DNA of 5,555 nt, from assembly GCA_027449525.1 (NCBI GenBank), contig DAIDLK010000073.1, positions 1-5,555 of the forward strand, in the 5' to 3' direction. Position 1 is the first letter of the stretch, and every line of letters begins with the position of its first letter. The position numbers and the translations under genes were made by a program. This document shows positions 1 through 5,555 of the stretch, piece after piece. Under the pieces are notes generated by a model. The model was not told where the DNA came from, searched no databases, and saw only the letters and a list, made by a program, of their open reading frames with translations. This stretch comes from Legionellaceae bacterium. Its GTDB lineage: Bacteria; Pseudomonadota; Gammaproteobacteria; Legionellales; Legionellaceae.

Positions 1-41
1 TGGCAGCCATTGGTTTGAATAAATAATTTTTTGACCATCAT
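1..41 (-). CDS. miaB: MiaB-like tRNA methylthiotransferase, N-terminal fragment (cut by window edge)
   Basis: Only 13 codons are in the window, reading MMVKKLFIQTNGC before the edge. MiaB is a radical-SAM enzyme that adds the 2-methylthio group to N6-isopentenyladenosine at position 37 of certain tRNAs. Its N-terminal methylthiotransferase domain opens with a short beta strand and the pattern K-L-x-I-x-T-x-G-C, where the cysteine is the first of three that bind an auxiliary iron-sulfur cluster. Here Cys13 fits that place. An AGGA Shine-Dalgarno sits at 47-50, 5 bases before the ATG at 39-41 and 8 before the ATG at 36-38, so either methionine could be the start. The potD stop is only 30 bases upstream and no hairpin is visible between, so it may be read from the pot transcript. 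RimO or MtaB relatives are less likely because the T-N-G-C wording is MiaB-like. The call rests on very few residues. Confidence 0.7.
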   Translation of the reverse strand, partial: MMVKKLFIQTNGC

Positions 42-71
42 GTGTTTCCTGTGCTGTGAATAGGGTTGGCG

Positions 72-1097
72 CTAAAAGGATAATTTTAAGGCTTGCCAAT
101 AGTGGTTGTACAGGTGGTGCATTGGTTCGCTCACGTCGCGCTGCAGTATAGCACGTTTGAGCGTGTCTTGATCGGGATACACCAAGTGATTTTCACGCGT
201 GCGTCGAGGCAATAAGGCTAACCCTGCTTGGTTGGTGATGGCATGCCCAGTCACTTCTGCAACGTGAGCGGCCGTTTGTGCTTCGAGCATAAAATCAATG
301 AACGCGTACGCGGCAGTAAGGTGTGGCGCCTGCTTTGGTATAGCAAAACAATCCACCCAAAGCACAAACCCTTCTGCAGGGTAGATAAATTGTATGGCTG
401 GGTTTTCACGTTGGGCTTTGTAGGCATCACCATTCCAAGCGGTTGCTACACTAACGTCTTCATCGATTAAAATGGTTTGAATGCCTTCACTGGCAAATAA
501 TTTAATGTTGTTTTTTAACGCCAGCAAGTGCTCAAAAGCTTGTTTTAAATGGTCCGGATTGGTGTCATTAGGTGAATAATGCAGGCTTAAGAGTGCCAGC
601 GCAAAGACATCACGTGCATCATCGAGCAGCATGAGTTGGTGTTGAAAGCGGCTGGACCATAAGTCTTGCCAAGCTTTGGGTGCAGGCTGAATTTGTTGGC
701 TATTGTAGGCAATCCCTGTTGCTCCCCAAATAAATGGAATACTGTACTGGTTATCGGGATCATAGGCATTGTTTATGAATTGGGGAGCTAGGTTTCTGTA
801 ATGGGGTAATTGCTTTTTATCGATTGGTTTTAATAAGTTGTGTCGACGCATGCGCTCTACAAAATACGCCGAGGGTAAAATAACGTCGTAACGTGCTGAT
901 TGACTCGCAGAAAGCTTCGCAAACAACGTTTCGTTGTTGTCGTAAGTTGTTAAATTAACTTTTATGCCGGTGGCATCGGTAAATTGCTGGATAACGCTTG
1001 CGGGGATTTCTCCACCCCAAAGGTAGACATTCACGACCGATTCGGCCCTACATAATGATGAGATAAAACACAACAGAAGCACCAGGCGTTTTAGCAT
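72..1097 (-). CDS. potD: PotD-type polyamine ABC transporter, periplasmic substrate-binding protein
   Basis: This 341-residue protein is the periplasmic receptor that hands spermidine and/or putrescine to PotBC. Residues 1-18 form a signal peptide (KR, then a hydrophobic stretch, with C-R-A before E19). No proper lipobox is seen, so a soluble periplasmic protein is likely. The whole length follows E. coli PotD: TGIKV at 43-47, YSIPFIWGAT at 118-127, DDARDVF at 159-165, WNGDAY at 221-226. From memory of the E. coli structure, ligand-contacting residues keep their counterparts at Trp27, Ser76, Tyr78, Asp160, Trp221, Trp247, Asp249 and Gln319. The E. coli W-T-E-Y stretch is W-G-G-E here (27-30), a Glu is Asp163 and a Tyr is His285, so substrate preference may differ. 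The ATG overlaps the potC stop by 7 bp and has GGAG at 1104-1107, six bases upstream. It is the last gene of potABCD. Binding-protein family membership is very secure; the exact polyamine is not. Confidence 0.93.
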   Translation of the reverse strand: MLKRLVLLLCFISSLCRAESVVNVYLWGGEIPASVIQQFTDATGIKVNLTTYDNNETLFAKLSASQSARYDVILPSAYFVERMRRHNLLKPIDKKQLPHYRNLAPQFINNAYDPDNQYSIPFIWGATGIAYNSQQIQPAPKAWQDLWSSRFQHQLMLLDDARDVFALALLSLHYSPNDTNPDHLKQAFEHLLALKNNIKLFASEGIQTILIDEDVSVATAWNGDAYKAQRENPAIQFIYPAEGFVLWVDCFAIPKQAPHLTAAYAFIDFMLEAQTAAHVAEVTGHAITNQAGLALLPRRTRENHLVYPDQDTLKRAILQRDVSEPMHHLYNHYWQALKLSF

Positions 1098-1858
1098 GTT
1101 TTACTCCGCTTGAGTCGTTGCGCCGTGATGACCAGGAGCATGGACAAGAGAAAAATGATGCTGCACAGTGCGTTGAGCTCCGGAGTAATTCCAGCACGAA
1201 CCAGCGAATAAAGGATCAGTGGTAAAATTGAAAATTCAGGTCCGGCAACAAAGTAGCTGATCATCACATCGTCTAAGGAGAGTGTGAGTCCTAATAAAAA
1301 AGCGCTCAAGAGTGCCGGCCATACCAGGGGAAGAATAACGTGTGTGATGGCCCTACGGTGTGAAGCACCTAGATCCACGGCGCTGTAATAAAAATTGATG
1401 GAAAGGTTTCGCATTTGATGGTGCAAAGTAACGATCACAAACGGCAAGCAGAGGGTAATATGCGCAATGAGCAGGCTCACAAAGCCGAGCGGTAGGTCCA
1501 CTGCACTAAAAAAAACTAAGAGGGCAATACCAAATACCAAATCGGGTAAAACAATGAGTAAGAGTAACAGGCTAAAAAAGGATTGGTGGGTTTTTTTCAT
1601 CAGGAACAGGCGCGTACAGGCTAAAAAACCCATGATACTTGCAATGCCTGAAGCACAAACACCCAGTAGGAGTGAATGCCAAAATGCCACCCACAAGGCG
1701 TGATCACGGAGTAATTCGCTGTACCACATCCATGAAAAATGCTGCCAAACCAACGAAAAACGTGCGGAATTGAAAGAATTAAGAATAACGATTGCGATGG
1801 GCAAGTACAGCAAGCCGTAAATGAGTATCAAATAGCCGATGGACCATTTGCGTATCAT
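1091..1858 (-). CDS. potC: PotC-type polyamine ABC transporter permease
   Basis: This 255-residue inner-membrane protein is one of the two pore-forming subunits of the polyamine importer (E. coli PotC is about 264 residues). About six hydrophobic segments can be seen, roughly at 8-30, 58-82, 94-118, 122-145, 180-200 and 228-247. The cytoplasmic EAA loop that docks on the ATPase is at about 159-181, with S-A-V-D-L-G-A-S followed by I-L-P-L-V-W-P. The first residue of the usual E-A-A triplet is Ser159 here. The segment from SLDDV (194-198) through GITPELNAL (223-231) closely follows E. coli PotC, which separates it from PotB. The ATG at 1856-1858 overlaps the potB stop as ATGA, with GGAG at 1867-1870 eight bases upstream. 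Its own stop lies inside the start of potD. These overlaps imply translational coupling in one operon. Confidence 0.93.
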   Translation of the reverse strand: MIRKWSIGYLILIYGLLYLPIAIVILNSFNSARFSLVWQHFSWMWYSELLRDHALWVAFWHSLLLGVCASGIASIMGFLACTRLFLMKKTHQSFFSLLLLLIVLPDLVFGIALLVFFSAVDLPLGFVSLLIAHITLCLPFVIVTLHHQMRNLSINFYYSAVDLGASHRRAITHVILPLVWPALLSAFLLGLTLSLDDVMISYFVAGPEFSILPLILYSLVRAGITPELNALCSIIFLLSMLLVITAQRLKRSKTC

Positions 1859-2688
1859 GCCGTAAGCTCCCGCGATTTGTTGGCAATCGTCAGCATTAGC
1901 AGTAAAACGGCGGTTAATAGTACGCTCGTGGCGCAGCCTAGTGGCCAGTTTTCTTCGATAAAAAATTGATTTTGAATTAAATTGCCCAGCAAAATTGAGC
2001 GTGCACCACCCAGGATATTGGGGATATAAAAGAGCGTCATGGCCGGTAAAAAGGTCAGCATTGAGCCGGATAAAATACCTGGCAGGGTGTGCGGTAGAAA
2101 AATCCGATAAAAAACGGTCCAGTGATTAGCACCCAAATCACGTGCGGCTTCCAATAAACGAAAATCAAATCGCTGCATTTGCGATAATAAAGGCAATACC
2201 ATAAAAGGGAACAAGGAATAAATTAAGCCAATGATCACGGTGGTATTCGTATACATCAGTGCAAGGGGGTGCTGGATCACACCGAGTTTGAGTAGCAGCA
2301 AGTTAAGAATACCGTGCGTTTTGAGTAGGGCAATCAGTGCGTAGGTGCGAATCAGAGAGCTCGTCCAAAACGGGATAATAATCAACATGAGCAACAGTGA
2401 TTGGTGTTTTGATTGGGTCAGAAAAAAACTAAATGGGTAAGCCAGTAACAAACAAATACCCGTGGTGACGCAGGCCAATACCAATGAGCGTGAAAGCACC
2501 TGTGCGATAGCCGGTGTTAGCAAAGCGGTGTAGTGCTGCAGCGTCAAGGGAAGACCCATGTTGTGGGTGGCGTCAATGGATAAAAAACTACTGGCAACCA
2601 CGAGCGCTAGAGGCAATAGGCCGAAAAAGTTGAGCCATAACTTGACCCCAACGAATGCATTATTGGGCTTTGGCACGCTCACCCTCAT
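1855..2688 (-). CDS. potB: PotB-type polyamine ABC transporter permease
   Basis: This is the second pore subunit of the importer, 277 residues from the ATG used here (E. coli PotB is about 275-285). Counting from that ATG, about six membrane segments lie near 17-37, 68-90, 98-122, 150-170, 204-224 and 251-269. The EAA loop is textbook: E180-A-A-R-D-L-G186, ending with Pro203. IIPFWTSSLIR (104-114) and LLEAARDLGA are shared with E. coli PotB. The start is uncertain because the frame is open across the end of potA. Candidates are GTG at 2710-2712, ATG at 2686-2688, GTG at 2680-2682 and GTG at 2674-2676. The ATG lacks a good Shine-Dalgarno, while the GTG at 2676 has GAGGG at 2682-2686 five bases upstream and would shorten the protein by four residues. 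Overlap with potA is 29 bp from the ATG or 17 bp from that GTG. The product call does not depend on this choice. Confidence 0.92.
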   Translation of the reverse strand: MRVSVPKPNNAFVGVKLWLNFFGLLPLALVVASSFLSIDATHNMGLPLTLQHYTALLTPAIAQVLSRSLVLACVTTGICLLLAYPFSFFLTQSKHQSLLLMLIIIPFWTSSLIRTYALIALLKTHGILNLLLLKLGVIQHPLALMYTNTTVIIGLIYSLFPFMVLPLLSQMQRFDFRLLEAARDLGANHWTVFYRIFLPHTLPGILSGSMLTFLPAMTLFYIPNILGGARSILLGNLIQNQFFIEENWPLGCATSVLLTAVLLLMLTIANKSRELTA

Positions 2689-3772
2689 AAGGCAAAATAA
2701 ATTCCCATCCACGAAACCAATGCACCCAAACCCGCTCGTTTAATGCGTATTCTAGTTTGTCATCATCTTCGTCGAAGAATTCTGACGCATTAATAAGCTT
2801 GCCTGAGGCCAGCTTTACTGTCACGTCAACGGTTGAACCTTTATAAACAATGTCAGTAATCTCTCCGGCTAACATGCCGCGAGTGTCTTCCACTTCCTGT
2901 TCGCCCCAGACACGAATGTCTTCCGGTCTGACCATCAAATGAAAACGATCGCCAGGTTGTGCTGCGAGGGTATTTTTACAGCACAGTTCAATGGTTTCAA
3001 TGGTGGTGTACAGATCATCACCCTGAACTGCTGTGACGGTTAAATCGAATAAAGCTGCTTCACCGATGAATTGTGCCACGTGTAAATTCGTAGGAGTCTC
3101 GTAAACTTCGCGCGGAGAACCGATTTGTTCAATGTGGCCATGATTAAATACCGCAAGGCGGTCAGACAAGGATAACGCCTCCTCCTGATCGTGCGTGACA
3201 AAGATAAACGTCATGTTCAAGGTTTTTTGTAGTTGTTTTAGTTCATTTTGCATGGACTTTCGCAAGCGATAATCCAGCGAACTCAGCGGTTCGTCCAATA
3301 ACAGCACCTGTGGTTTGTTCACCAGCGCACGCGCAATGGCCACGCGCTGCTGTTGTCCACCGCTAAGCGAATGAATAGCACGGTGACCATACGAATCCAG
3401 CTGAATCAGTTGTAATACCTCGTTCACTCGTGTTTTAATTTCAGTAGGCGGCAATTTTTTGCAGCGTAACCCAAAAGCGACATTTTCAAACACGGACAAA
3501 TGCGGAAAGAGAGCATAATTTTGAAAAATGGTGTGCACATCACGCTGCTGGGGAGGGAGGTGGGTAACACACTGCGTGTTGAGAAAAATATCGCCTTGGC
3601 TCGGGGATTCGAAGCCAGAAATCAGACGAAGTAAGGTGGTTTTTCCGCAGCCGGATGGGCCGAGTAAGGTAAAAAATTCCCCTGGGTAGACTGATAGACA
3701 GATGTCATCCAGAACAGGTAGCGAACCAAACGTTTTTGAAACGTGTTTGATTTCAATCAGAGGAGCATACAT
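2660..3772 (-). CDS. potA: PotA-type polyamine ABC transporter ATP-binding protein
   Basis: This is the cytoplasmic ATPase that drives polyamine uptake, 370 residues from the ATG at 3770-3772. Motifs in order: Walker A GPSGCGKT at 38-45, Q-loop Gln84, signature LSGGQQQR at 136-143, Walker B VLLLDEP at 156-162, D-loop SSLD at 164-167, and switch His194. The part after about residue 240 is a TOBE-type domain (VRPEDIRVW near 282-290), as in PotA and MalK-like ATPases. An in-frame TTG at 3788-3790 would add six residues. I prefer the ATG because the candidate promoter's transcription start falls near 3790, which would leave the TTG with no leader. The Shine-Dalgarno before the ATG is weak (TAAG at 3782-3785). 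It is the first gene of potABCD and its 3' end overlaps potB. An acidic stretch D-E-D-D-D (334-338) is unremarkable. Assignment as polyamine rather than another substrate rests on the PotBCD partners. Confidence 0.95.
   Translation of the reverse strand: MYAPLIEIKHVSKTFGSLPVLDDICLSVYPGEFFTLLGPSGCGKTTLLRLISGFESPSQGDIFLNTQCVTHLPPQQRDVHTIFQNYALFPHLSVFENVAFGLRCKKLPPTEIKTRVNEVLQLIQLDSYGHRAIHSLSGGQQQRVAIARALVNKPQVLLLDEPLSSLDYRLRKSMQNELKQLQKTLNMTFIFVTHDQEEALSLSDRLAVFNHGHIEQIGSPREVYETPTNLHVAQFIGEAALFDLTVTAVQGDDLYTTIETIELCCKNTLAAQPGDRFHLMVRPEDIRVWGEQEVEDTRGMLAGEITDIVYKGSTVDVTVKLASGKLINASEFFDEDDDKLEYALNERVWVHWFRGWEFILPYEGERAKAQ
2682..2686 (-). promoter_or_regulatory. Candidate potB Shine-Dalgarno inside potA
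   Basis: GAGGG read on the minus strand lies five bases before a GTG at 2674-2676 that is in frame with potB. It is the best ribosome-binding match among the four possible potB starts and it sits within the last codons of potA. If used, potB begins M-P-K-P-N-N and overlaps potA by 17 bp. Confidence 0.45.
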
Positions 3773-3791
3773 GGTGGGAATCTTACACAAA

Positions 3792-3812
3792 GGTTAAATT
3801 ATGCAATTAACC
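3792..3812. promoter_or_regulatory. Candidate operator: GGTTAA-N9-TTAACC dyad over the pot -10 box
   Basis: A perfect 6-bp inverted repeat, GGTTAA at 3792-3797 and TTAACC at 3807-3812, flanks a 9-base spacer. It covers the candidate -10 box of the pot promoter and the expected start of transcription, where a bound dimer would block initiation. A CAATTAA direct repeat at 3804-3810 and 3812-3818 overlaps its right half. In such AT-rich DNA a 6-bp dyad can arise by chance, so this is a candidate only and no regulator is identified in the window. Confidence 0.35.
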
Positions 3813-3826
3813 AATTAAAAAAGCAA
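3798..3826 (-). promoter_or_regulatory. Candidate sigma-70 promoter of the potABCD operon
   Basis: On the minus strand a TTGCTT -35 box (3821-3826) is followed 17 bases later by CATAAT (3798-3803), five of six matches to the -10 consensus. Transcription would begin near 3790, giving a leader of about 18 bases to the potA ATG at 3772. The -35 match is only three of six, but the spacing is ideal and the position in the divergent gap is right. This is inferred from sequence alone. Confidence 0.55.
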
Positions 3827-3842
3827 TAAATTCAGCTATAAT
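3815..3842 (+). promoter_or_regulatory. Candidate sigma-70 promoter of the FmdB-DUF502 unit
   Basis: A perfect TATAAT -10 box lies at 3837-3842. A TTAAAA element at 3815-3820 matches four of six -35 positions with a 16-base spacer. The start of transcription would be near 3849, about 25 bases before the ATG at 3874. An AGGAG Shine-Dalgarno follows at 3864-3868, five bases before that ATG. The -35 box directly abuts the -35 box of the opposing pot promoter. Confidence 0.7.
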
Positions 3843-3873
3843 GCGCCAAATCAGTTAATGTGTAGGAGAGGTT

Positions 3874-4134
3874 ATGCCAATTTATGAATACGAATGCTCA
3901 CAGTGTCATCACGCCTTCGAATTAGTCCAAAAAATATCGGCGCCAGTGGCCACGCATTGTGATGAATGCGGACAAGAAACCGCAAAGCGATTGATTTCTG
4001 CAGCTGGTTTTCAATTGAAAGGCACCGGTTGGTACGCGACCGATTTCAAAGATAAGCCTAAAACGATGCCGACGGCTCAATCGGCGGATGCAACAGCGAC
4101 GTCCACATCTTCTGATAAAGGCTCGGCCACGTGA
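3874..4134 (+). CDS. FmdB-family small zinc-ribbon protein
   Basis: This 86-residue protein begins MPIYEYEC and has two CxxC pairs, Cys8/Cys11 and Cys29/Cys32, the zinc-ribbon signature of the FmdB/CxxC_CxxC_SSSS family. The family's conserved tail motif follows, seen here as K-R-L-I-S-A-A-G-F-Q-L-K-G-T-G-W-Y at 38-54, then T-D-F. Such proteins are usually annotated as putative regulatory or zinc-ribbon proteins. Their real role is unsettled, and the original FmdB link to formamidase regulation should not be carried over. Residues from about 65 onward are a low-complexity Ala/Thr/Ser-rich tail, probably disordered. The ATG is supported by AGGAG at 3864-3868 and a strong upstream promoter. The stop codon overlaps the GTG start of the DUF502 gene, so the two are likely translated together. 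Confidence 0.9.
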   Translation: MPIYEYECSQCHHAFELVQKISAPVATHCDECGQETAKRLISAAGFQLKGTGWYATDFKDKPKTMPTAQSADATATSTSSDKGSAT

Positions 4135-4733
4135 GAGGAAAATCGTTACGCAGCTATTTGTTAGCCGGTTTAGTCGTTTGGCTACCGGTGTTAGTCACCT
4201 TGATGGTGCTGCGCTTTATCATCGATTTATTTGATCAATCCATTGCACTGTTGCCGTTGGCGTATCAGCCCAAGCAGTGGCTCGGTTATAACCTCCCTGG
4301 GTCGGGATTAGTGTTATCGCTTGTGGTATTGTTTTTCACGGGTCTTGTTGCAACCAATTTCTTGGGACAACGCTTGGTGACATGGAGTGAATCAATTTTA
4401 GAACGTATCCCGTTAGTGCGGTCAATCTATCCCGCTACCAAACAAATGATTCAAACGGTTTTCGCAAGTAATAGTCAGGCGTTTCGCAAAGTGCTATTGA
4501 TTGAGTATCCGCGTCAAGGAATTTGGAGTATTGGTTTTCAAACGGGTAGAGTTCGCCAGCCAATCAATCATGCGATTGGGCTGGAAATGGTGTGTATTTT
4601 TATTCCCACCACACCTAATCCTACCGGAGGATTCTTAGTAATGGTGCCCAAAGACGAAACACTAGAATTGTCGATGAGTGTGGATGAAGCTTTCAAACTA
4701 ATTGTGTCACTTGGGGTGATGCAGGGGGTGTGA
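4131..4733 (+). CDS. DUF502 family inner-membrane protein
   Basis: This 200-residue protein matches the DUF502 family (usually about 200 residues) of unknown molecular function. Two membrane segments are evident, about residues 9-32 and 57-78. They are followed by a soluble part with family landmarks: I-P-L-V-R-S-I-Y-P-A-T-K-Q at 93-105, F-I-P-T-T-P-N-P-T-G-G-F at 157-168, and a C-terminal P-K-D-E...S-M-S-V-D-E-A motif at 173-187 ending in an I-V-S-L-G-V helix. The start is a GTG whose last two bases belong to the upstream TGA stop (GTGA), with a modest AAAGG at 4117-4121. FmdB followed by DUF502 is a common proteobacterial pair, often next to aspS. Here a coiled-coil exported protein follows instead. 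Related plant proteins are associated with membranes, but no biochemical role can be assigned from this sequence. Confidence 0.9.
   Translation: MRGKSLRSYLLAGLVVWLPVLVTLMVLRFIIDLFDQSIALLPLAYQPKQWLGYNLPGSGLVLSLVVLFFTGLVATNFLGQRLVTWSESILERIPLVRSIYPATKQMIQTVFASNSQAFRKVLLIEYPRQGIWSIGFQTGRVRQPINHAIGLEMVCIFIPTTPNPTGGFLVMVPKDETLELSMSVDEAFKLIVSLGVMQGV
4723..4730 (+). promoter_or_regulatory. Strong Shine-Dalgarno deciding a TTG start
   Basis: AGGGGGTG, one base from the ideal AGGAGGTG, lies within the last codons of the DUF502 gene. It is seven bases before the TTG at 4738-4740, ideal spacing for that start. It is only two bases before an out-of-frame ATG at 4733-4735 that opens a five-codon frame. 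The spacing therefore favours TTG as the start of the downstream gene. Confidence 0.65.
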
Positions 4734-4737
4734 TGAT

Positions 4738-5555
4738 TTGCGCGCATTAATCTCAAGCCTTGTTTTAGGCAGTTTGTTGTTTGGGTCAGCGGTGTGTTCT
4801 GCTGATGCGACGGATGGTTATCCGGCGTTGATTCATTACTTGAGCGTCGAAAAAGCCAACTTGACCGCTAACCTTCAGGATGCCACGCAGCGTGATTTAC
4901 CCCAACGTGCAACGGAAATTGCGGTTGAGTCCAATGAGGTCGCCAAACGAATTGCCACCAATCAAGCTGAGCGCGCTGGTTTACAACGTTTTTTGGTTAA
5001 CCAACAGGCCAATGAAACGGAATTAGCTGATGAATTAAAACGGTTACAAAATGTTTCGTTCAGTCGCAGTGACGATACAAAGCTTCAAGCGCGAATCAAT
5101 CAGCTCAAGGGAGTGTATGCGACGAACACAAAAGCCATTGGGATCATTGAAGAGAATCTAGCGCTGGTGAATCAATATCAGCAGGTTCTGGCGGCGCGTG
5201 CACAGGCGCTGATGTTACTAACAATTGAGCAACAAGCAGCCGAAGAGCAAGCGCTTTACCAAGCGCGCATTAACGAGCTCGAGCAGTCGCGTCAAGTACT
5301 GTATCAAGTGAACGTTGGTTTAGCGCAGCAAAACACTCCAGCCGCACAATTGGCCGATGAACAACTTGTCTACAATAACTTACACATCGCGTTGCTCGAT
5401 GATGAACTGACCGTCTTGCGTGGGCAATTGAAACGCGTGAACGCGAATCTCGCCTACGCTCAGCATGCTGACATCGGTAGTCTTGAGTCGTTAATTCAGG
5501 TGTTGTCGCACAACACGGATCAAAATTCGCGCATTATGGCGGCCTGGTCTGAACA
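4738..5555 (+). CDS. Exported coiled-coil protein, possibly the periplasmic N-terminus of an MscS/MscK-type channel (3' end cut by window)
   Basis: An open frame of 272 codons runs from a TTG start to the window edge with no stop. The frame is closed upstream by a TGA at 4717-4719, and TTG is the first usable start after it, backed by AGGGGGTG at 4723-4730. Residues 1-22 look like a signal peptide (R2, hydrophobic 3-16, then S-A-V-C-S-A before D23). The mature part is rich in Leu, Ala, Gln, Glu and Asn, nearly free of Pro and Gly, and helical throughout, with heptad-like stretches near 80-115 and 165-250. This matches the periplasmic helical (MscS_porin) region of large MscK-like osmotic channels, for example A-L-L-D-D-E-L-T-V-L near 220-229. 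The membrane and beta domains that would prove it are outside the window. It could instead be another periplasmic coiled-coil protein. It follows the DUF502 stop by 4 bases, so it is likely cotranscribed and translationally coupled. Confidence 0.6.
   Translation, partial: MRALISSLVLGSLLFGSAVCSADATDGYPALIHYLSVEKANLTANLQDATQRDLPQRATEIAVESNEVAKRIATNQAERAGLQRFLVNQQANETELADELKRLQNVSFSRSDDTKLQARINQLKGVYATNTKAIGIIEENLALVNQYQQVLAARAQALMLLTIEQQAAEEQALYQARINELEQSRQVLYQVNVGLAQQNTPAAQLADEQLVYNNLHIALLDDELTVLRGQLKRVNANLAYAQHADIGSLESLIQVLSHNTDQNSRIMAAWSE

Noticed and set aside
42..71. Terminator after potD
   Set aside because: No stem-loop followed by a T-run is visible in this gap on the minus strand.
228..470. 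80-codon plus-strand open frame opposite potD
   Set aside because: It lies wholly antisense to a well-supported potD, has no recognisable domain, and its composition fits a shadow of the real frame.
1467..1703. 78-codon plus-strand open frame opposite potC
   Set aside because: The Lys/Arg/Ser-rich product with no motif is what the complement of membrane-protein codons would give; no convincing ribosome site was noted.
1739..1969. Plus-strand open frame spanning the potC/potB junction
   Set aside because: It is antisense to two secure genes and shows no family features.
3788..3790. TTG as the potA start
   Set aside because: It would coincide with the predicted transcription start, leaving no leader, and ATG at 3772 fits the start of the conserved domain.
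4568..4756. 62-codon minus-strand open frame opposite the end of DUF502
   Set aside because: It is the complement of conserved DUF502 codons and has no independent support.
1..5555. Mobile element, CRISPR array, tRNA or novel defence system
   Set aside because: Nearly every base is accounted for by housekeeping-type genes with overlapping ends; no spaced repeats, transposase, integrase, or tRNA-like fold was seen.

Overview
The window looks like an ordinary, densely coded stretch of a gammaproteobacterial chromosome with mid-40s percent GC by eye. The evidence is protein similarity to the E. coli PotABCD polyamine importer, an FmdB-DUF502 pair typical of Proteobacteria, and a MiaB-like N-terminus at the left edge. 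Some wording of the proteins (for example the WGGEIP motif of PotD) recalls Legionella/Coxiella-type bacteria, but this is recollection and only a weak guide.

Left and centre (about 1-3772, minus strand): a complete four-gene ABC importer operon, read right to left as potA (ATPase), potB and potC (permeases), potD (periplasmic binding protein). The genes overlap at every junction (potA/potB by tens of bases, potB/potC by ATGA, potC/potD by 7 bp), which points to one mRNA with translational coupling. Thirty bases past potD, on the same strand and with no visible terminator between, the first 13 codons of a miaB-like tRNA methylthiotransferase gene begin and run off the window.

Middle (3773-3873): a 101-bp divergent control region. 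It holds a near-consensus promoter for the rightward genes, a good candidate promoter for the pot operon whose -35 box abuts the other one back to back, and a GGTTAA/TTAACC dyad covering the pot -10 box that could be an operator.

Right (3874-5555, plus strand): a small FmdB-type zinc-ribbon protein, a DUF502 inner-membrane protein starting inside the zinc-ribbon stop codon (GTGA), and the first 272 codons of an exported, helix-rich protein. The last has a TTG start 4 bp after the DUF502 stop and a strong Shine-Dalgarno sequence inside the DUF502 gene. It resembles the periplasmic coiled-coil part of large MscS/MscK-type mechanosensitive channels, but the diagnostic channel domain lies beyond the window.

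The pot genes together form a spermidine/putrescine uptake system: PotD captures the polyamine in the periplasm, PotB and PotC form the pore, and PotA powers transport. The rightward genes form a second, probably envelope-related transcription unit. I see no mobile element, CRISPR array, RNA gene, or clearly new system. The points most worth checking are the altered PotD ligand pocket, the divergent control region, and the unusual start and identity of the cut-off gene on the right.
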